Under the pieces are notes generated by a model. The model did not search any database. It saw only the letters and a list, made by a program, of their open reading frames with translations, and had not been told where the DNA came from. A DNA stretch of 64,000 nucleotides from Tepidibacter sp. (GTDB lineage Bacteria > Bacillota > Clostridia > Peptostreptococcales > Peptostreptococcaceae): the NCBI RefSeq assembly GCF_025210165.1, contig NZ_JAOASI010000076.1:59969-123968 (forward strand). Direction: 5' to 3'. This document shows, piece by piece, positions 52,307-61,587 of this stretch; the stretch's first letter is position 1; each line of letters opens with the position of its first letter. A program made the translations under genes and the position numbers.

Positions 52307-52894
52307 ATGTTATTAAAAGAAGCAGAATTACTTTTAAATAAATCTGATTCAGATAATTGGGAAGATGTTTTTAAATTATTAAAAGATGAAAATAATCCTA
52401 AAATAAGACTATTAGCTATTGAATTATTGGTGCAGAATAGATGCTTTGAAAAGATTGAAGAGTTTTTAAAAGATAATAATGGTCATGTTAGAAAATATGC
52501 TAATTTACAGTATTATAAGAGGGCTTGTATATCAGAAATCCAAGAGAAAATAGTATATGATTTTATTCCATATATAAGTAAAGATGAGAATTTGGAAGGT
52601 GAATATCCTCAATTTATAGAAATAGGAGCTACGGATTTTGAACATTTTTTCTTGAAACATATTAATTTGACATTTCCGTATTATTGTGAAGTTGAAAAAC
52701 AAACTCTTACAGGAATAGATCATACTTCAGATAATTACATTCCCAGAAAGTTGTGGAGAAAGATTATTGATTTAATTGAGGAAGACTTAATTAATCATGA
52801 AGATGCATATAGGATTTTTGTAGAAGAGATGTGTACTTGGCTAAAAATAAAATTAGAAAAAGCTTCTGGTATAAATATTTATGGTAATCTATAA
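52307..52894 (+). CDS. Hypothetical protein with HEAT-like N-terminus, putative immunity protein
   Basis: 195 residues. The first 75 residues form two or three HEAT-like helical pairs (WEDVFKLLKDENNPKIRLLAIELL, KDNNGHVRKYANLQYYKRA). The remainder (IEIGATDFEHFFLKHINLTFPYYCEVEKQTLTGIDHT, ending in a helix with FVEEMCTWLKIKLEKA) is not recognised. AGGGAGG seven bases upstream. Its place among immunity-type genes suggests the same kind of role. Confidence 0.7.
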   Translation: MLLKEAELLLNKSDSDNWEDVFKLLKDENNPKIRLLAIELLVQNRCFEKIEEFLKDNNGHVRKYANLQYYKRACISEIQEKIVYDFIPYISKDENLEGEYPQFIEIGATDFEHFFLKHINLTFPYYCEVEKQTLTGIDHTSDNYIPRKLWRKIIDLIEEDLINHEDAYRIFVEEMCTWLKIKLEKASGINIYGNL

Positions 52895-52974
52895 ATAACT
52901 GGATAGTGAAAGGTTTTAGAAACATTAAAAATATAGGAAGTGAAACGGCAAAGTGATAGAAAGGAAGAAACTTT

Positions 52975-54645
52975 ATGTTACCATTATGGATTAAATATAG
53001 TTATATATCAAGATATAGTATAGGTTGGAGAATGGGTTACGGTGAAGATTATGCTATGAAATTTTCTTCATGGTTCGATGAATTAAGTGAAGAGCAAAGA
53101 GAAGCATACATAAAGAAATATCCTGAACCAATAGAGTGGACAGGTTGGTATAAAGATGAAATTCCAGAGAATCTATGTGATGATACTGTTCTAGCATGGG
53201 ATCAATGTAAAGAGTTAAAATATAATAATGCTTATATGAAAAATAAGTATATGGAAGAAGATGAAAAGCTACAAATTATAACATTCTACAAAGAGCCGTG
53301 TATTAAAGATACTTATATTTCAAGAGGCTGTTTTAGAAAAGATTGGACAGATACATTTCAGGTTGGTGGCGATAATTATTTTTGTCTAGACCAGTACATG
53401 GTAGCTGAAAAGGCAGTTTTATTTGATGATTATGATACAAGGGAAGAAATTATAGGCAGTACAGATATGATGGATGTGTATGCCTTAGATAAAAAAATAG
53501 AAAACTATGATGAGGATAGATGGTTAAAACAACAATATAGAATCTTATTACAAGGCAATTATTATAAATTTGCTCAAGATAGTCATCTAAGACAAGCACT
53601 TCTAAACACAGAGGATAAAGTTTTAGTATATGCAAGTCCTGATGATACGACATGGGGAGTAGGTATAACAAAAGAGGAACAACCTGATATAAATAATCCA
53701 TTCCTATGGAAAGGAAAAAATTTATTAGGCTATGCATTAATGGAAGTGAGAGATGAGATAAGAAGAGTCTATAAGAATTATGAAGAGGAAGAGGAAATCC
53801 ATATGGCAGGTAAAACGACCACGTATTATCAAGTGAATGATTTAGAGGCGTATTATATGGAAAAAATAGACAAGTGGCATGATGAAGATAATCATAATAA
53901 AATTATAGATGCTATTCTTAATGATTGGCCAGAGGAAAAATGTCCTGAAATATTAATGGAGAAATTGCCTGTAGCATACAATAACACTGGACAGTATAAA
54001 AAAGCTTTTGAAACTTTAGAGAAGTTACGTACTAATCAAGAAGGTACGCCTATGTGGCAATATAGATTAGGCTATGCCTTTTATTATTCTAAGGAATATA
54101 CCAAGGCAAAGGAAGCTTTCAACAAAGCTTTATCGCTAAATCTACGGAAGGATATAGAGGAAGATTGTCATTTGTTTTTAAGCTGGATTGGGGATTTTGA
54201 GGAAGAAAAGGTTATTTATTATGACGATGAGTTGGGTGAATTTACACTATACAATAGACAAAGTATTTATGCTGCTACTATAGATTGGTGTGGTAATGAA
54301 GCTAAATTATATATGTATACCGGAGATGAATCAGAGTTTAAGCAGTTAATAAAGCAATACAAGAAATCTTTTGCTAATCATTCTGAATGGGATATAAGGG
54401 CTAAAGCATATGCTTGTGATGAGCTATTAACCTTGAAAAATGATGTTTGGCTTGATAAGGAAGACGATGAAGTAAAATTAACTGAGGTTGAATTTAAAGA
54501 ACGAATGAGTTTATTAATTTTAGAATTACATGATGAAAGTAGATATACACTTTGGTACAACGATGGTGATATGTTTTTGGGACATGTTATTGTCATTGAG
54601 GGTGATTTAAAGAATGGATTTACCAGTGTGCAGATTGAAGGGTAG
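52975..54645 (+). CDS. NADAR + TPR + DUF2262-like fusion protein, putative immunity protein
   Basis: 556 residues. About 1-95 is a Trp/Tyr-rich domain (IKYSYISRYSIGWRMGYG, YPEPIEWTGWYK). 101-270 is NADAR (DNYFCLDQYMVAEKAVLF, RILLQGNYYKFAQDSHLRQALL, ASPDDTTWGVG, WKGKNLLGYALMEVRDEI), a glycosidase that removes ADP-ribose; NADAR serves as antitoxin to DarT1 ADP-ribosyltransferases. About 330-395 holds tetratricopeptide repeats (YKKAFETLEKLR, YTKAKEAFNKALSLN). 418-556 resembles DUF2262 (SIYAATIDWCGNEAKLYMY ... RYTLWYNDGDMFLGHVIVIEGDL), a domain known from immunity genes. The fusion would suit neutralising an ADP-ribosylating toxin plus a second toxin. Good ribosome site AAGGAAG. Confidence 0.8.
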   Translation: MLPLWIKYSYISRYSIGWRMGYGEDYAMKFSSWFDELSEEQREAYIKKYPEPIEWTGWYKDEIPENLCDDTVLAWDQCKELKYNNAYMKNKYMEEDEKLQIITFYKEPCIKDTYISRGCFRKDWTDTFQVGGDNYFCLDQYMVAEKAVLFDDYDTREEIIGSTDMMDVYALDKKIENYDEDRWLKQQYRILLQGNYYKFAQDSHLRQALLNTEDKVLVYASPDDTTWGVGITKEEQPDINNPFLWKGKNLLGYALMEVRDEIRRVYKNYEEEEEIHMAGKTTTYYQVNDLEAYYMEKIDKWHDEDNHNKIIDAILNDWPEEKCPEILMEKLPVAYNNTGQYKKAFETLEKLRTNQEGTPMWQYRLGYAFYYSKEYTKAKEAFNKALSLNLRKDIEEDCHLFLSWIGDFEEEKVIYYDDELGEFTLYNRQSIYAATIDWCGNEAKLYMYTGDESEFKQLIKQYKKSFANHSEWDIRAKAYACDELLTLKNDVWLDKEDDEVKLTEVEFKERMSLLILELHDESRYTLWYNDGDMFLGHVIVIEGDLKNGFTSVQIEG

Positions 54646-54681
54646 CTGGTAATTATTGGTAATCTGCTTAGGAGGTTATGT

Positions 54682-54786
54682 ATGAAGGTTTTATTTGAAC
54701 CTGTATTAATAATTGGAAGGTTTGCTTTTTCTGTAACTTGCTTGGAAGATACTTGTAAAGCATGGCAAGTTAAAATCTGTAGATAA
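54682..54786 (+). CDS. Possible 34-residue ORF or gene remnant
   Basis: Begins MKVLFEPVLIIGRFAFSVT and ends at TAA, with two later cysteines. AGGAGG lies six bases upstream of the ATG, so translation is likely. The length and abrupt end suggest the start of a former immunity gene whose body was lost. Confidence 0.4.
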   Translation: MKVLFEPVLIIGRFAFSVTCLEDTCKAWQVKICR

Positions 54787-54811
54787 TTACGATAAAATTA
54801 GGAGGCGTTTT

Positions 54812-55552
54812 ATGGAAAAGAATAATTGGTTTATATATTCTAAGGAAAATGAAGGTGAATTTTACTTTAAAGAAATTATTGTTATTAATAATCAGATTCA
54901 TTACACAACAGGTCTATATAGTACTTGGGGGAGAACAGAGATTATAAATTATAATAACTGGAGCGATCTGTGTAATGAATTGGATAAGATAAAAAGTGAT
55001 GTAGAGGAAGATGGATATGAACTAATAAGATTATGGCATTTTGATGAATCGCAGTTTGATTATAAGTTACTAGAATATGAGGTAGAGATTGCTTTAAATA
55101 TGTGTATTAAAGAGGCTCTAAATATACATCCAGATATTAATGGGATAGCCATTGGGACTGATGACGGTGCAATGACTATATTCCCCATTTTTACAGCATT
55201 TGACTCAATTGATAATGTGGATGGTGAAGAACTGTTTTTGTTTGATTCATGGAAGTTTTGGGATTTGGATTTTAATTTGTTTCAAGTGGCGTATAGATTA
55301 ATATTAAGTTTTAGATCTGAATTATATAGTAATGAATTGGTTTTTGAGAAAAATTATGACGAATTTTGTGACAAGTTTATAGGAACATGCATAAAATCAA
55401 TGAATAAAGCGAAAGACTCAATTAATCAAGATAAGGAAAACTTTATATTTATGGTTTCATCAACTGAAAGTGAGATGACTGTAGAGAATTTTAGAATCTT
55501 AAATAACGATAAAATCAGTGAGCGATATTGTGAGTGTATGGAAGAGTTTTAA
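54812..55552 (+). CDS. Hypothetical protein, weakly DUF4303-like, putative immunity protein
   Basis: 246 residues, acidic. EVEIALNMCIKEALNIHPDINGIAIGTDDGAMTIFPIF recalls the helix-strand-strand of DUF4303, where a Tyr/Ala-rich strand meets DDDAMT. The N-terminal 80 residues (FYFKEIIVINNQIHYTTGLYSTWGRTEI) are a beta-sheet not in that family. AGGAGG upstream of the ATG. It is followed by a 110-residue gene 25 bases later. The family name is tentative. Confidence 0.6.
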   Translation: MEKNNWFIYSKENEGEFYFKEIIVINNQIHYTTGLYSTWGRTEIINYNNWSDLCNELDKIKSDVEEDGYELIRLWHFDESQFDYKLLEYEVEIALNMCIKEALNIHPDINGIAIGTDDGAMTIFPIFTAFDSIDNVDGEELFLFDSWKFWDLDFNLFQVAYRLILSFRSELYSNELVFEKNYDEFCDKFIGTCIKSMNKAKDSINQDKENFIFMVSSTESEMTVENFRILNNDKISERYCECMEEF

Positions 55553-55577
55553 ATTTATTATACTAGGAGTTACTAAA

Positions 55578-55910
55578 ATGAATTTATTTGAGCAACAAAT
55601 AGTTGAATTAACAAGCCTTTTATTGAACGATGAAGAATATAATGACATAAAAAATATATTGATTAATAGTGGCTTTTGTATTAACAAAATAGTATTAGTA
55701 TCATTTATTGAAGATGAGGAAGAAAATGAATATGGAGTTCTTGTTACAAATGATAAAAGAGTTATAGAATATACAAGGTCAACTAAAGTAGAACAAAGCA
55801 ACAAAAAATATTTCACTAGTGTGGATATAACGGATAATGATGAAACGATTATATTATATCCACAAGTGCAGATAGCATTCCATATGATAGATAATGGAGA
55901 TATTCTATGA
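55578..55910 (+). CDS. Small hypothetical protein in the immunity array
   Basis: 110 residues from ATG 55578, chosen for TAGGAG upstream. It starts with a helix (FEQQIVELTSLLLNDEEYNDIKNILINSGF) and then alternates strands (IVLVSFIEDEEENEYGVLVTNDKRVIEYT). Acidic, no cysteine pair. Not recognised. Size and charge fit an immunity protein. Confidence 0.6.
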   Translation: MNLFEQQIVELTSLLLNDEEYNDIKNILINSGFCINKIVLVSFIEDEEENEYGVLVTNDKRVIEYTRSTKVEQSNKKYFTSVDITDNDETIILYPQVQIAFHMIDNGDIL

Positions 55911-55961
55911 TGATGACTCCATAGTATGGAAAGTAATGAACCTAGATGAAGGAGGATTTTA

Positions 55962-56705
55962 ATGAGCGTAACAAAAGAATGGCTATCTAACTGGGAACTG
56001 AAAAGGGAGAAATTAAGTTCTCCAGTGGATTTTAATGAATATTATACATCGTCTAATATTGCTGGTAGAGAAATAGATATACTCAATATAGGATACGGTT
56101 CTGTCCCATCAGGTGAACTCCTAGTGCGTGATCCGCTGTGCTTCCTAGCAAGTCCACACGAAAAGACGTATTTTCAAACAGTACCTAAAGGAAAATTTTT
56201 AGTTGAGCTGTGTGTAGTGAAACCAACTAAAGACGAATGTGGAAGATATGCAACTGCTAGAATGCGTTTTACAGAAGAGAAAGCAGTACGATTTGAAGAA
56301 GCACTTATTGGCTATGAAGATTTAGATAACTTAGAAGAAGATGATTACTATGGCTTTAATGTAGATGCAGGACTTGCTTGTATTTGTGACAAAACTGTAC
56401 ATAAGGCTTATTGTGACTTTTTTGAAAAATGGCATAAAGAACACGAAGAGGAATGCGGAAATCTATACCTTGATTATTTTGCTGATTTGTTTGAAAAGAG
56501 TTATAAAATAAGTCCTAAATACCAATGCAGTGGTGGAGACTGGATTAATTGGAAAATACCAGAGACAGATTATCATATGCCTATTTTTAGGTCAGGTTTT
56601 GGTGATGGAACATATCCAGTCTACTGGGGATATGATAAAGCTGGGTCAATTTGTCAGATGATTGTGGAATTTATAGATATTAGACTAGCTTATGAGGAGG
56701 AATAA
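55962..56705 (+). CDS. DUF4241 protein, putative immunity protein
   Basis: 247 residues. DUF4241 signatures: YGSVPSGELLVRDPLCFL, ETYFQTVPKGKFLVELCVVK-type strand, GLACICDKTVHKAYCDFF, and SGFGDGTYPVYWGYDKAGSICQMIVEFIDI at the end, the most conserved part. The family is widespread in immunity clusters; no biochemical role is established. Codon use is visibly less AT-rich than in the first 49 kb (for example CGT, GTG and CTG codons), suggesting transfer. It ends three bases before the Imm51 gene. Confidence 0.85.
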   Translation: MSVTKEWLSNWELKREKLSSPVDFNEYYTSSNIAGREIDILNIGYGSVPSGELLVRDPLCFLASPHEKTYFQTVPKGKFLVELCVVKPTKDECGRYATARMRFTEEKAVRFEEALIGYEDLDNLEEDDYYGFNVDAGLACICDKTVHKAYCDFFEKWHKEHEEECGNLYLDYFADLFEKSYKISPKYQCSGGDWINWKIPETDYHMPIFRSGFGDGTYPVYWGYDKAGSICQMIVEFIDIRLAYEEE

Positions 56706-56708
56706 TGA

Positions 56709-57606
<898 letters not shown>

Positions 57607-57711
57607 GATTAATTCATATATAAGATGGCTTTTTTTAGAAATAACATAATTGTGAAATTATCTTAACTAAATAAAGCATAGATTTGTATATCAAAGAGAG
57701 GTTTTTAATAC

Positions 57712-58269
57712 ATGTTAAATATTATAAAAGAAAACAAGAAATTATCAGAGTGTCTCTTGACTATATTTGATTTTGAAATTTTAGATGATTTCAAAGAGCC
57801 AGATGATGCAGATGGACATCTGACATATAATATAGCAGGTAAAACATTTGGTATATGTGGAGATGGAAGTGAGTATATTCTACTTGATGATGGTTCTATT
57901 GGATATTGGGGAAGCGAAGGGCAAACAGGTCGAATATCTGATAGTATAGATGAGTTTTTCGAGTTTATAATAAACTGTCCCTATTGGCAGGACTATGTTA
58001 GAAAAGAGATGTATATAAACAATGCTGTACTTTCTAGCTTTGCAAAGGGAGCCTTTGAAAAATTAATGACAGCTATGAAAGAGGATAATATTGACTTAAT
58101 AAAAAAGCAAAGGTATGTAGCCGAAAAACTAGGAATAAAATTATATGGTAATGGTGCTATAGAACTATTAACAAGATTCTATACAAGTGCAAATCGTGAG
58201 CCTAAGTTTTATAGTGAATATAAAGAAGATGATGGTAGTAAGAATATTAGTTCGGGGACACTATTTTAA
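57712..58269 (+). CDS. SUKH (SMI1/KNR4)-like immunity protein
   Basis: 185 residues. GKTFGICGDGSEYILLDDGSIGYWGSEGQTGRISDSIDEFFEFIINCPYWQDY resembles the central sheet of SUKH-superfamily immunity proteins. The last 90 residues are helical (KGAFEKLMTAMKEDNIDLIKKQRYVAEKLG). The gene is preceded by AGAGAGG. The superfamily binds many nuclease toxins. The assignment is by pattern, and the superfamily is very divergent. Confidence 0.68.
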   Translation: MLNIIKENKKLSECLLTIFDFEILDDFKEPDDADGHLTYNIAGKTFGICGDGSEYILLDDGSIGYWGSEGQTGRISDSIDEFFEFIINCPYWQDYVRKEMYINNAVLSSFAKGAFEKLMTAMKEDNIDLIKKQRYVAEKLGIKLYGNGAIELLTRFYTSANREPKFYSEYKEDDGSKNISSGTLF

Positions 58270-58344
58270 AATCCATTTGTAATGAAGTAGATAGAATTGA
58301 AGGCTATCTATTAAAGGAAGATGGGATAGACAAAATCAAATAGA
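58263..58344 (+). pseudogene. C-terminal gene fragment
   Basis: A start-less frame after the SUKH-like gene reads ICNEVDRIEGYLLKEDGIDKIK and stops. It looks like the end of another helical immunity-type gene. The next 70 bases are non-coding. Confidence 0.35.
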
Positions 58345-58432
58345 AAAACTTCCTACAGGAATTAACACATTATGATTTTTAATAAGATAAAAAGAAGCAT
58401 CAAGTATAGATGTGAAGATTGGAGCAGTTAAA

Positions 58433-59503
58433 ATGAGTGAATTGACAAAAATGCTAAATGAAGGATATTTAGCCATAGATAGTGGCGAGTTTGAGCGTGC
58501 CTATGATATGTTTTTAAAAGGTACTAGGATTTATAATAGCAATGTCCAGTGTGTAAAAGGGCTTGCCTTATGTGATTTTTATAGGGGTAAGTATGAAGAA
58601 GCGATTAGGAGATTTAATGAGGTTCTAAAAATACAGCCTCACGATTTTAATGTACTTAGTTGTTATCAAAAGGCCTATGATTTGATACAAATAGACTTAT
58701 TAAAAAAGTCTATATTAACATCAGAAGAAAAGAAACTCCTTGCAAGATGCTACAAAGTAAAAGAGCAGTATGAAAATGCCTTTAAAGTACTTAAAGAGAT
58801 AAGCAGTACTTTAAGTGCGGAGGAAAGCCTAGATTTAGCAAAGCTAACAGGAAAAGTTTTCCCAGAACATTTTCAGTTAAGGAAACAGTATATAGAAAAA
58901 GCAATTAAGGCTTATGAAAAAGAAGGTCTAAATGCCTATATGCCCTATCATATGTTGGGACGAGCTTATTATGATGCCTATTCGGTGGATGAGTTAATAG
59001 AACATGGTTCTGATGTTATTGCTATTTTTGAAAAGAGTATAGCCTTAAATAAGGACTACGGACACAACTATTATCTAGTGGGAAGTATTCTGAAGTTGAA
59101 TGACCAATATGAGGAAAGCTTGCCTTATTATGATTTGGCTATAGAAAAGACAGAAGGTTTAAGAAATAATTATCTTTTAGGCAAAATAAAGAGCTTATAT
59201 TTTACACGCAGATACCATGAATGCTTGGAGACTATTTTCTACTTAAATAAGTATGATTATCAAGGTGGTAACTTTGCAGAAGCCTTACTCTATGCAGGAT
59301 ACTGTTACTATAAATTAGGTGAATATCATACTGCTGAGGAATATGCCCACCGCGCTGCGCGTGAAGATTATGATGCCGATGAAGTAGAGGATTTATTAGA
59401 TTATATTTCAGAAGGACGAAAAGAGCGAGAAGAAAAAAGAAGAGAACAGAGAGAAGAGAAGGTAGGGCTATTTGGAAGAATTTTTAATAGGTTTAAGCAG
59501 TAG
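58433..59503 (+). CDS. Tetratricopeptide-repeat protein in the immunity array
   Basis: 356 residues from ATG 58433; GGAG lies upstream of it, while a GTG at 58412 lacks a site. TPR units: LNEGYLAIDSGEFERAYDMFLKGTR, LALCDFYRGKYEEAIRRFNEVLKIQP, KQYIEKAIKAYEKEGLNAYMPYHMLGRAYYD, YLVGSILKLNDQYEESLPYYDLAIEK, and YCYYKLGEYHTAEEYAHRAA. The C-terminus is a charged helix (EGRKEREEKRREQREEK). GC content is higher than in the backbone. Probably a protein-protein scaffold; repeat proteins of this kind occur within immunity clusters. Confidence 0.85.
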   Translation: MSELTKMLNEGYLAIDSGEFERAYDMFLKGTRIYNSNVQCVKGLALCDFYRGKYEEAIRRFNEVLKIQPHDFNVLSCYQKAYDLIQIDLLKKSILTSEEKKLLARCYKVKEQYENAFKVLKEISSTLSAEESLDLAKLTGKVFPEHFQLRKQYIEKAIKAYEKEGLNAYMPYHMLGRAYYDAYSVDELIEHGSDVIAIFEKSIALNKDYGHNYYLVGSILKLNDQYEESLPYYDLAIEKTEGLRNNYLLGKIKSLYFTRRYHECLETIFYLNKYDYQGGNFAEALLYAGYCYYKLGEYHTAEEYAHRAAREDYDADEVEDLLDYISEGRKEREEKRREQREEKVGLFGRIFNRFKQ

Positions 59504-59528
59504 AAAATGTATATAGAGGAGTGAAGAG

Positions 59529-60149
59529 ATGTTAACGATGAAAGATAGAAAAGAAAGTGCCCTAGCTTTATTTGCACCTATGTGGATAACAGGAAGAGAA
59601 GAAAAGCTGAGTATCAGAATATATCATGTAGACCAAGAAGAGGCCAGATTTATGTTAAGTGATCATTGGGGGATAAGAAAACGTGTAGAGTTAATTGAAC
59701 AAATTGATATAATGTCAAATGCTAATGGTCATTCTTTAGAGTATATGGAGTATCAAGAAATGTTACTAGGAATGGATGAAGAAGAGATTCCTGACTATAT
59801 TAACAGTATTAATGATGAAATGGTTAAAAATCAGTTGATTGTTATTAATACTTATAAATATGATCTGAGAAAATGTGGTGGTAGGGCTTTTGATATTTGT
59901 AGAGGACAGTTCTTAGCATCAATAGGCTTTATAGCAGGATTTTTAAAAGAAAAAGAAGCATGGGAATATATTTTAAGCACTTATGATAAATACTGTGAAC
60001 ATTTTACTTCATGGGAACAATATATGTTGAGCTATAATGCTGGTCGTCAATTCTGGAGTGGCAATACATCGGAAGCATATGCAGAAGGTGAAATTAGTTA
60101 TAAGTATATGCGTTTATTTATTAATGAGAAAAGTTTGTTTGGAGCGTAG
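59529..60149 (+). CDS. DUF1266 protein, putative immunity protein
   Basis: 206 residues. The family pattern is seen as ALFAPMWITGREEKL, MLSDHWGIRKRVELIEQIDIM, KCGGRAFDICRGQFLASIGFIAGFLKEKEAWEYI and SWEQYMLSYNAGRQFWSG. DUF1266 proteins occur beside Rhs, CDI and type VI effectors and are regarded as immunity proteins. GAGGAGTG upstream of the ATG. Confidence 0.82.
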   Translation: MLTMKDRKESALALFAPMWITGREEKLSIRIYHVDQEEARFMLSDHWGIRKRVELIEQIDIMSNANGHSLEYMEYQEMLLGMDEEEIPDYINSINDEMVKNQLIVINTYKYDLRKCGGRAFDICRGQFLASIGFIAGFLKEKEAWEYILSTYDKYCEHFTSWEQYMLSYNAGRQFWSGNTSEAYAEGEISYKYMRLFINEKSLFGA

Positions 60150-60151
60150 TA

Positions 60152-60241
60152 ACATTTTCAAAGCCTATTTGGTGCTATGAATGCAAATTTGGCATTGAAA
60201 CAAGAGAAGTAGATGATATTAAAAGACCTAAGCCAGATTAA
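60152..60241 (+). pseudogene. Gene fragment with CxxC
   Basis: A start-less frame right after the DUF1266 gene reads TFSKPIWCYECKFGIETREV and ends PKPD-stop. A zinc-knuckle-like CYEC is kept. It is the 3' end of a lost gene. Confidence 0.35.
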
Positions 60242-60292
60242 GTCAAAGAAGTTATATGCAATATAAAATTATATGAGGAGAAAAGTTGATTA

Positions 60293-60958
60293 ATGGAAAA
60301 AGCTATTAATATTGGGGACTACATACTTTTTGGAACTTATAATGAAGAACCTATAATATGGAGAATCATCAATAAAGATGATGACGGTGATTTACTATTG
60401 TGGTCAGAATACATTATAAGTTATAAAGCATTTGATGGAGCAGGATTTTTATTCGGTTTTACTAGTAAAGAGAAAAGAAGTATTAAACAAGTGAATCATA
60501 AGGTTTTATTAGCAGAGATGGATAAAGAAAATGCAGATGGTGGAAGAGAACTACATAAATATGAGTATGGTGATCCAAAGGAAGCAATGACTAATTATGA
60601 TATAGCTTTTTATGAGAACTTAAAGGATAAAGTATTTTTATTATCTATACAAGAATTAACAGATTATGTTCACGATAGAGAGTATGATTATAAGAAGACT
60701 ATGACCCAAGAAGCACTTAATAAGAATCAATTTTATAATGAGAGAATAGATGGGGAGACAGATTGGTATTGGTTTCGAACACCATCAACGTCTTGCGGTG
60801 CTACTGTACGTGATATGGGTGGTTATGGTTTTATCACTGATGCAGGGGTCAGTACAGATAGCTTAGGTGTAGTTCCTGCTTTATACATTTATGTATCATC
60901 ACTCCAAAGCTTATCTGGACAAGGAACAAAAGAAAATCCCTATATTAGTAAAGAGTGA
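60293..60958 (+). CDS. DUF6273-like protein
   Basis: 221 residues. The opening INIGDYILFGTYNEEPIIWRIINKDDDGDLLLWSEYII and the ending DWYWFRTPSTSCGATVRDMGG ... GVVPALYI match DUF6273, a domain of formylglycine-enzyme-like or lectin-like fold seen in surface proteins. Here it is a stand-alone cytoplasmic-looking version without signal peptide. Role in the array unknown. GAGGAG upstream. Confidence 0.75.
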   Translation: MEKAINIGDYILFGTYNEEPIIWRIINKDDDGDLLLWSEYIISYKAFDGAGFLFGFTSKEKRSIKQVNHKVLLAEMDKENADGGRELHKYEYGDPKEAMTNYDIAFYENLKDKVFLLSIQELTDYVHDREYDYKKTMTQEALNKNQFYNERIDGETDWYWFRTPSTSCGATVRDMGGYGFITDAGVSTDSLGVVPALYIYVSSLQSLSGQGTKENPYISKE

Positions 60959-60973
60959 AAGAAGGTAATGATA

Positions 60974-61054
60974 ATGGAATATAATAAATATGATGTGAAC
61001 GCAATTTTTTTTCATGAAGATATGTACTTGCAGATAGAGAATAATATCAAGTAA
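60974..61054 (+). pseudogene. 26-residue N-terminal gene fragment
   Basis: Reads MEYNKYDVNAIFFHEDMYLQ and stops after IENNIK. GAAGG lies eight bases upstream. It has the look of a start region cut off by deletion. Confidence 0.4.
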
Positions 61055-61078
61055 TTTTAAAAGGAATGTTTGCATATT

Positions 61079-61423
61079 ATGAGTAAATTTATTAGGAAGC
61101 CTTTAAAGATTGAGCAACTTGTTGTTATTGAGTTTAAGATATTAGAAGAATATGATTTATATGTTGAAAAGAACACAGATTTTTTTGATTTACAGACTAT
61201 TGTTTATTTAGATGAAGTAGTTGATATTGATGATGAAACAGATGAAGAGATATATCCTAAATTTGTAATTAAGAAGGATTTGGAATGGTACTTTTCAGGG
61301 CAGGTGCTTAATTACATTATAGATAACACAAAATTCCAGTTGAAAAATCCAAGTGTTCAAGATTATATCAGAAATTTGAATAACTATAGTTCACATGATT
61401 GTTTCTATACCTTTAATGAGTGA
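61079..61423 (+). CDS. Small hypothetical protein; its 3' end is duplicated downstream
   Basis: 114 residues from ATG 61079 (AAAGGAATG upstream; an in-frame ATG at 61070 is too close to it). Acidic middle (YLDEVVDIDDETDEEIYPKF). The end, DLEWYFSGQVLNYIIDNTKF onward, occurs again as a start-less fragment at 63479-63642. Not recognised with certainty. Immunity-type by position. Confidence 0.68.
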   Translation: MSKFIRKPLKIEQLVVIEFKILEEYDLYVEKNTDFFDLQTIVYLDEVVDIDDETDEEIYPKFVIKKDLEWYFSGQVLNYIIDNTKFQLKNPSVQDYIRNLNNYSSHDCFYTFNE

Positions 61424-61504
61424 TTTAGAAAGACTAATAGATACAGTAGAAGTTTGCTATTGTATATTAATATTAAGAGAAAGAAGTAAAATAAAGGCTG
61501 GGAG

Positions 61505-61585
61505 ATGTTTCGAAGGGATCTTATTATAAAATTTCTTAAAGAAACTGAAAATATTAAAAAGGATAAAAATAGGAGATGGAAATAA
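61505..61585 (+). pseudogene. Short ORF or fragment before the zinc-ribbon gene
   Basis: Reads MFRRDLIIKFLKETENIKKD and six more residues to TAA, very basic, with GGGAG immediately upstream. It overlaps the next gene's leader. Probably a truncated gene start. Confidence 0.3.
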
Positions 61586-61587
61586 GA

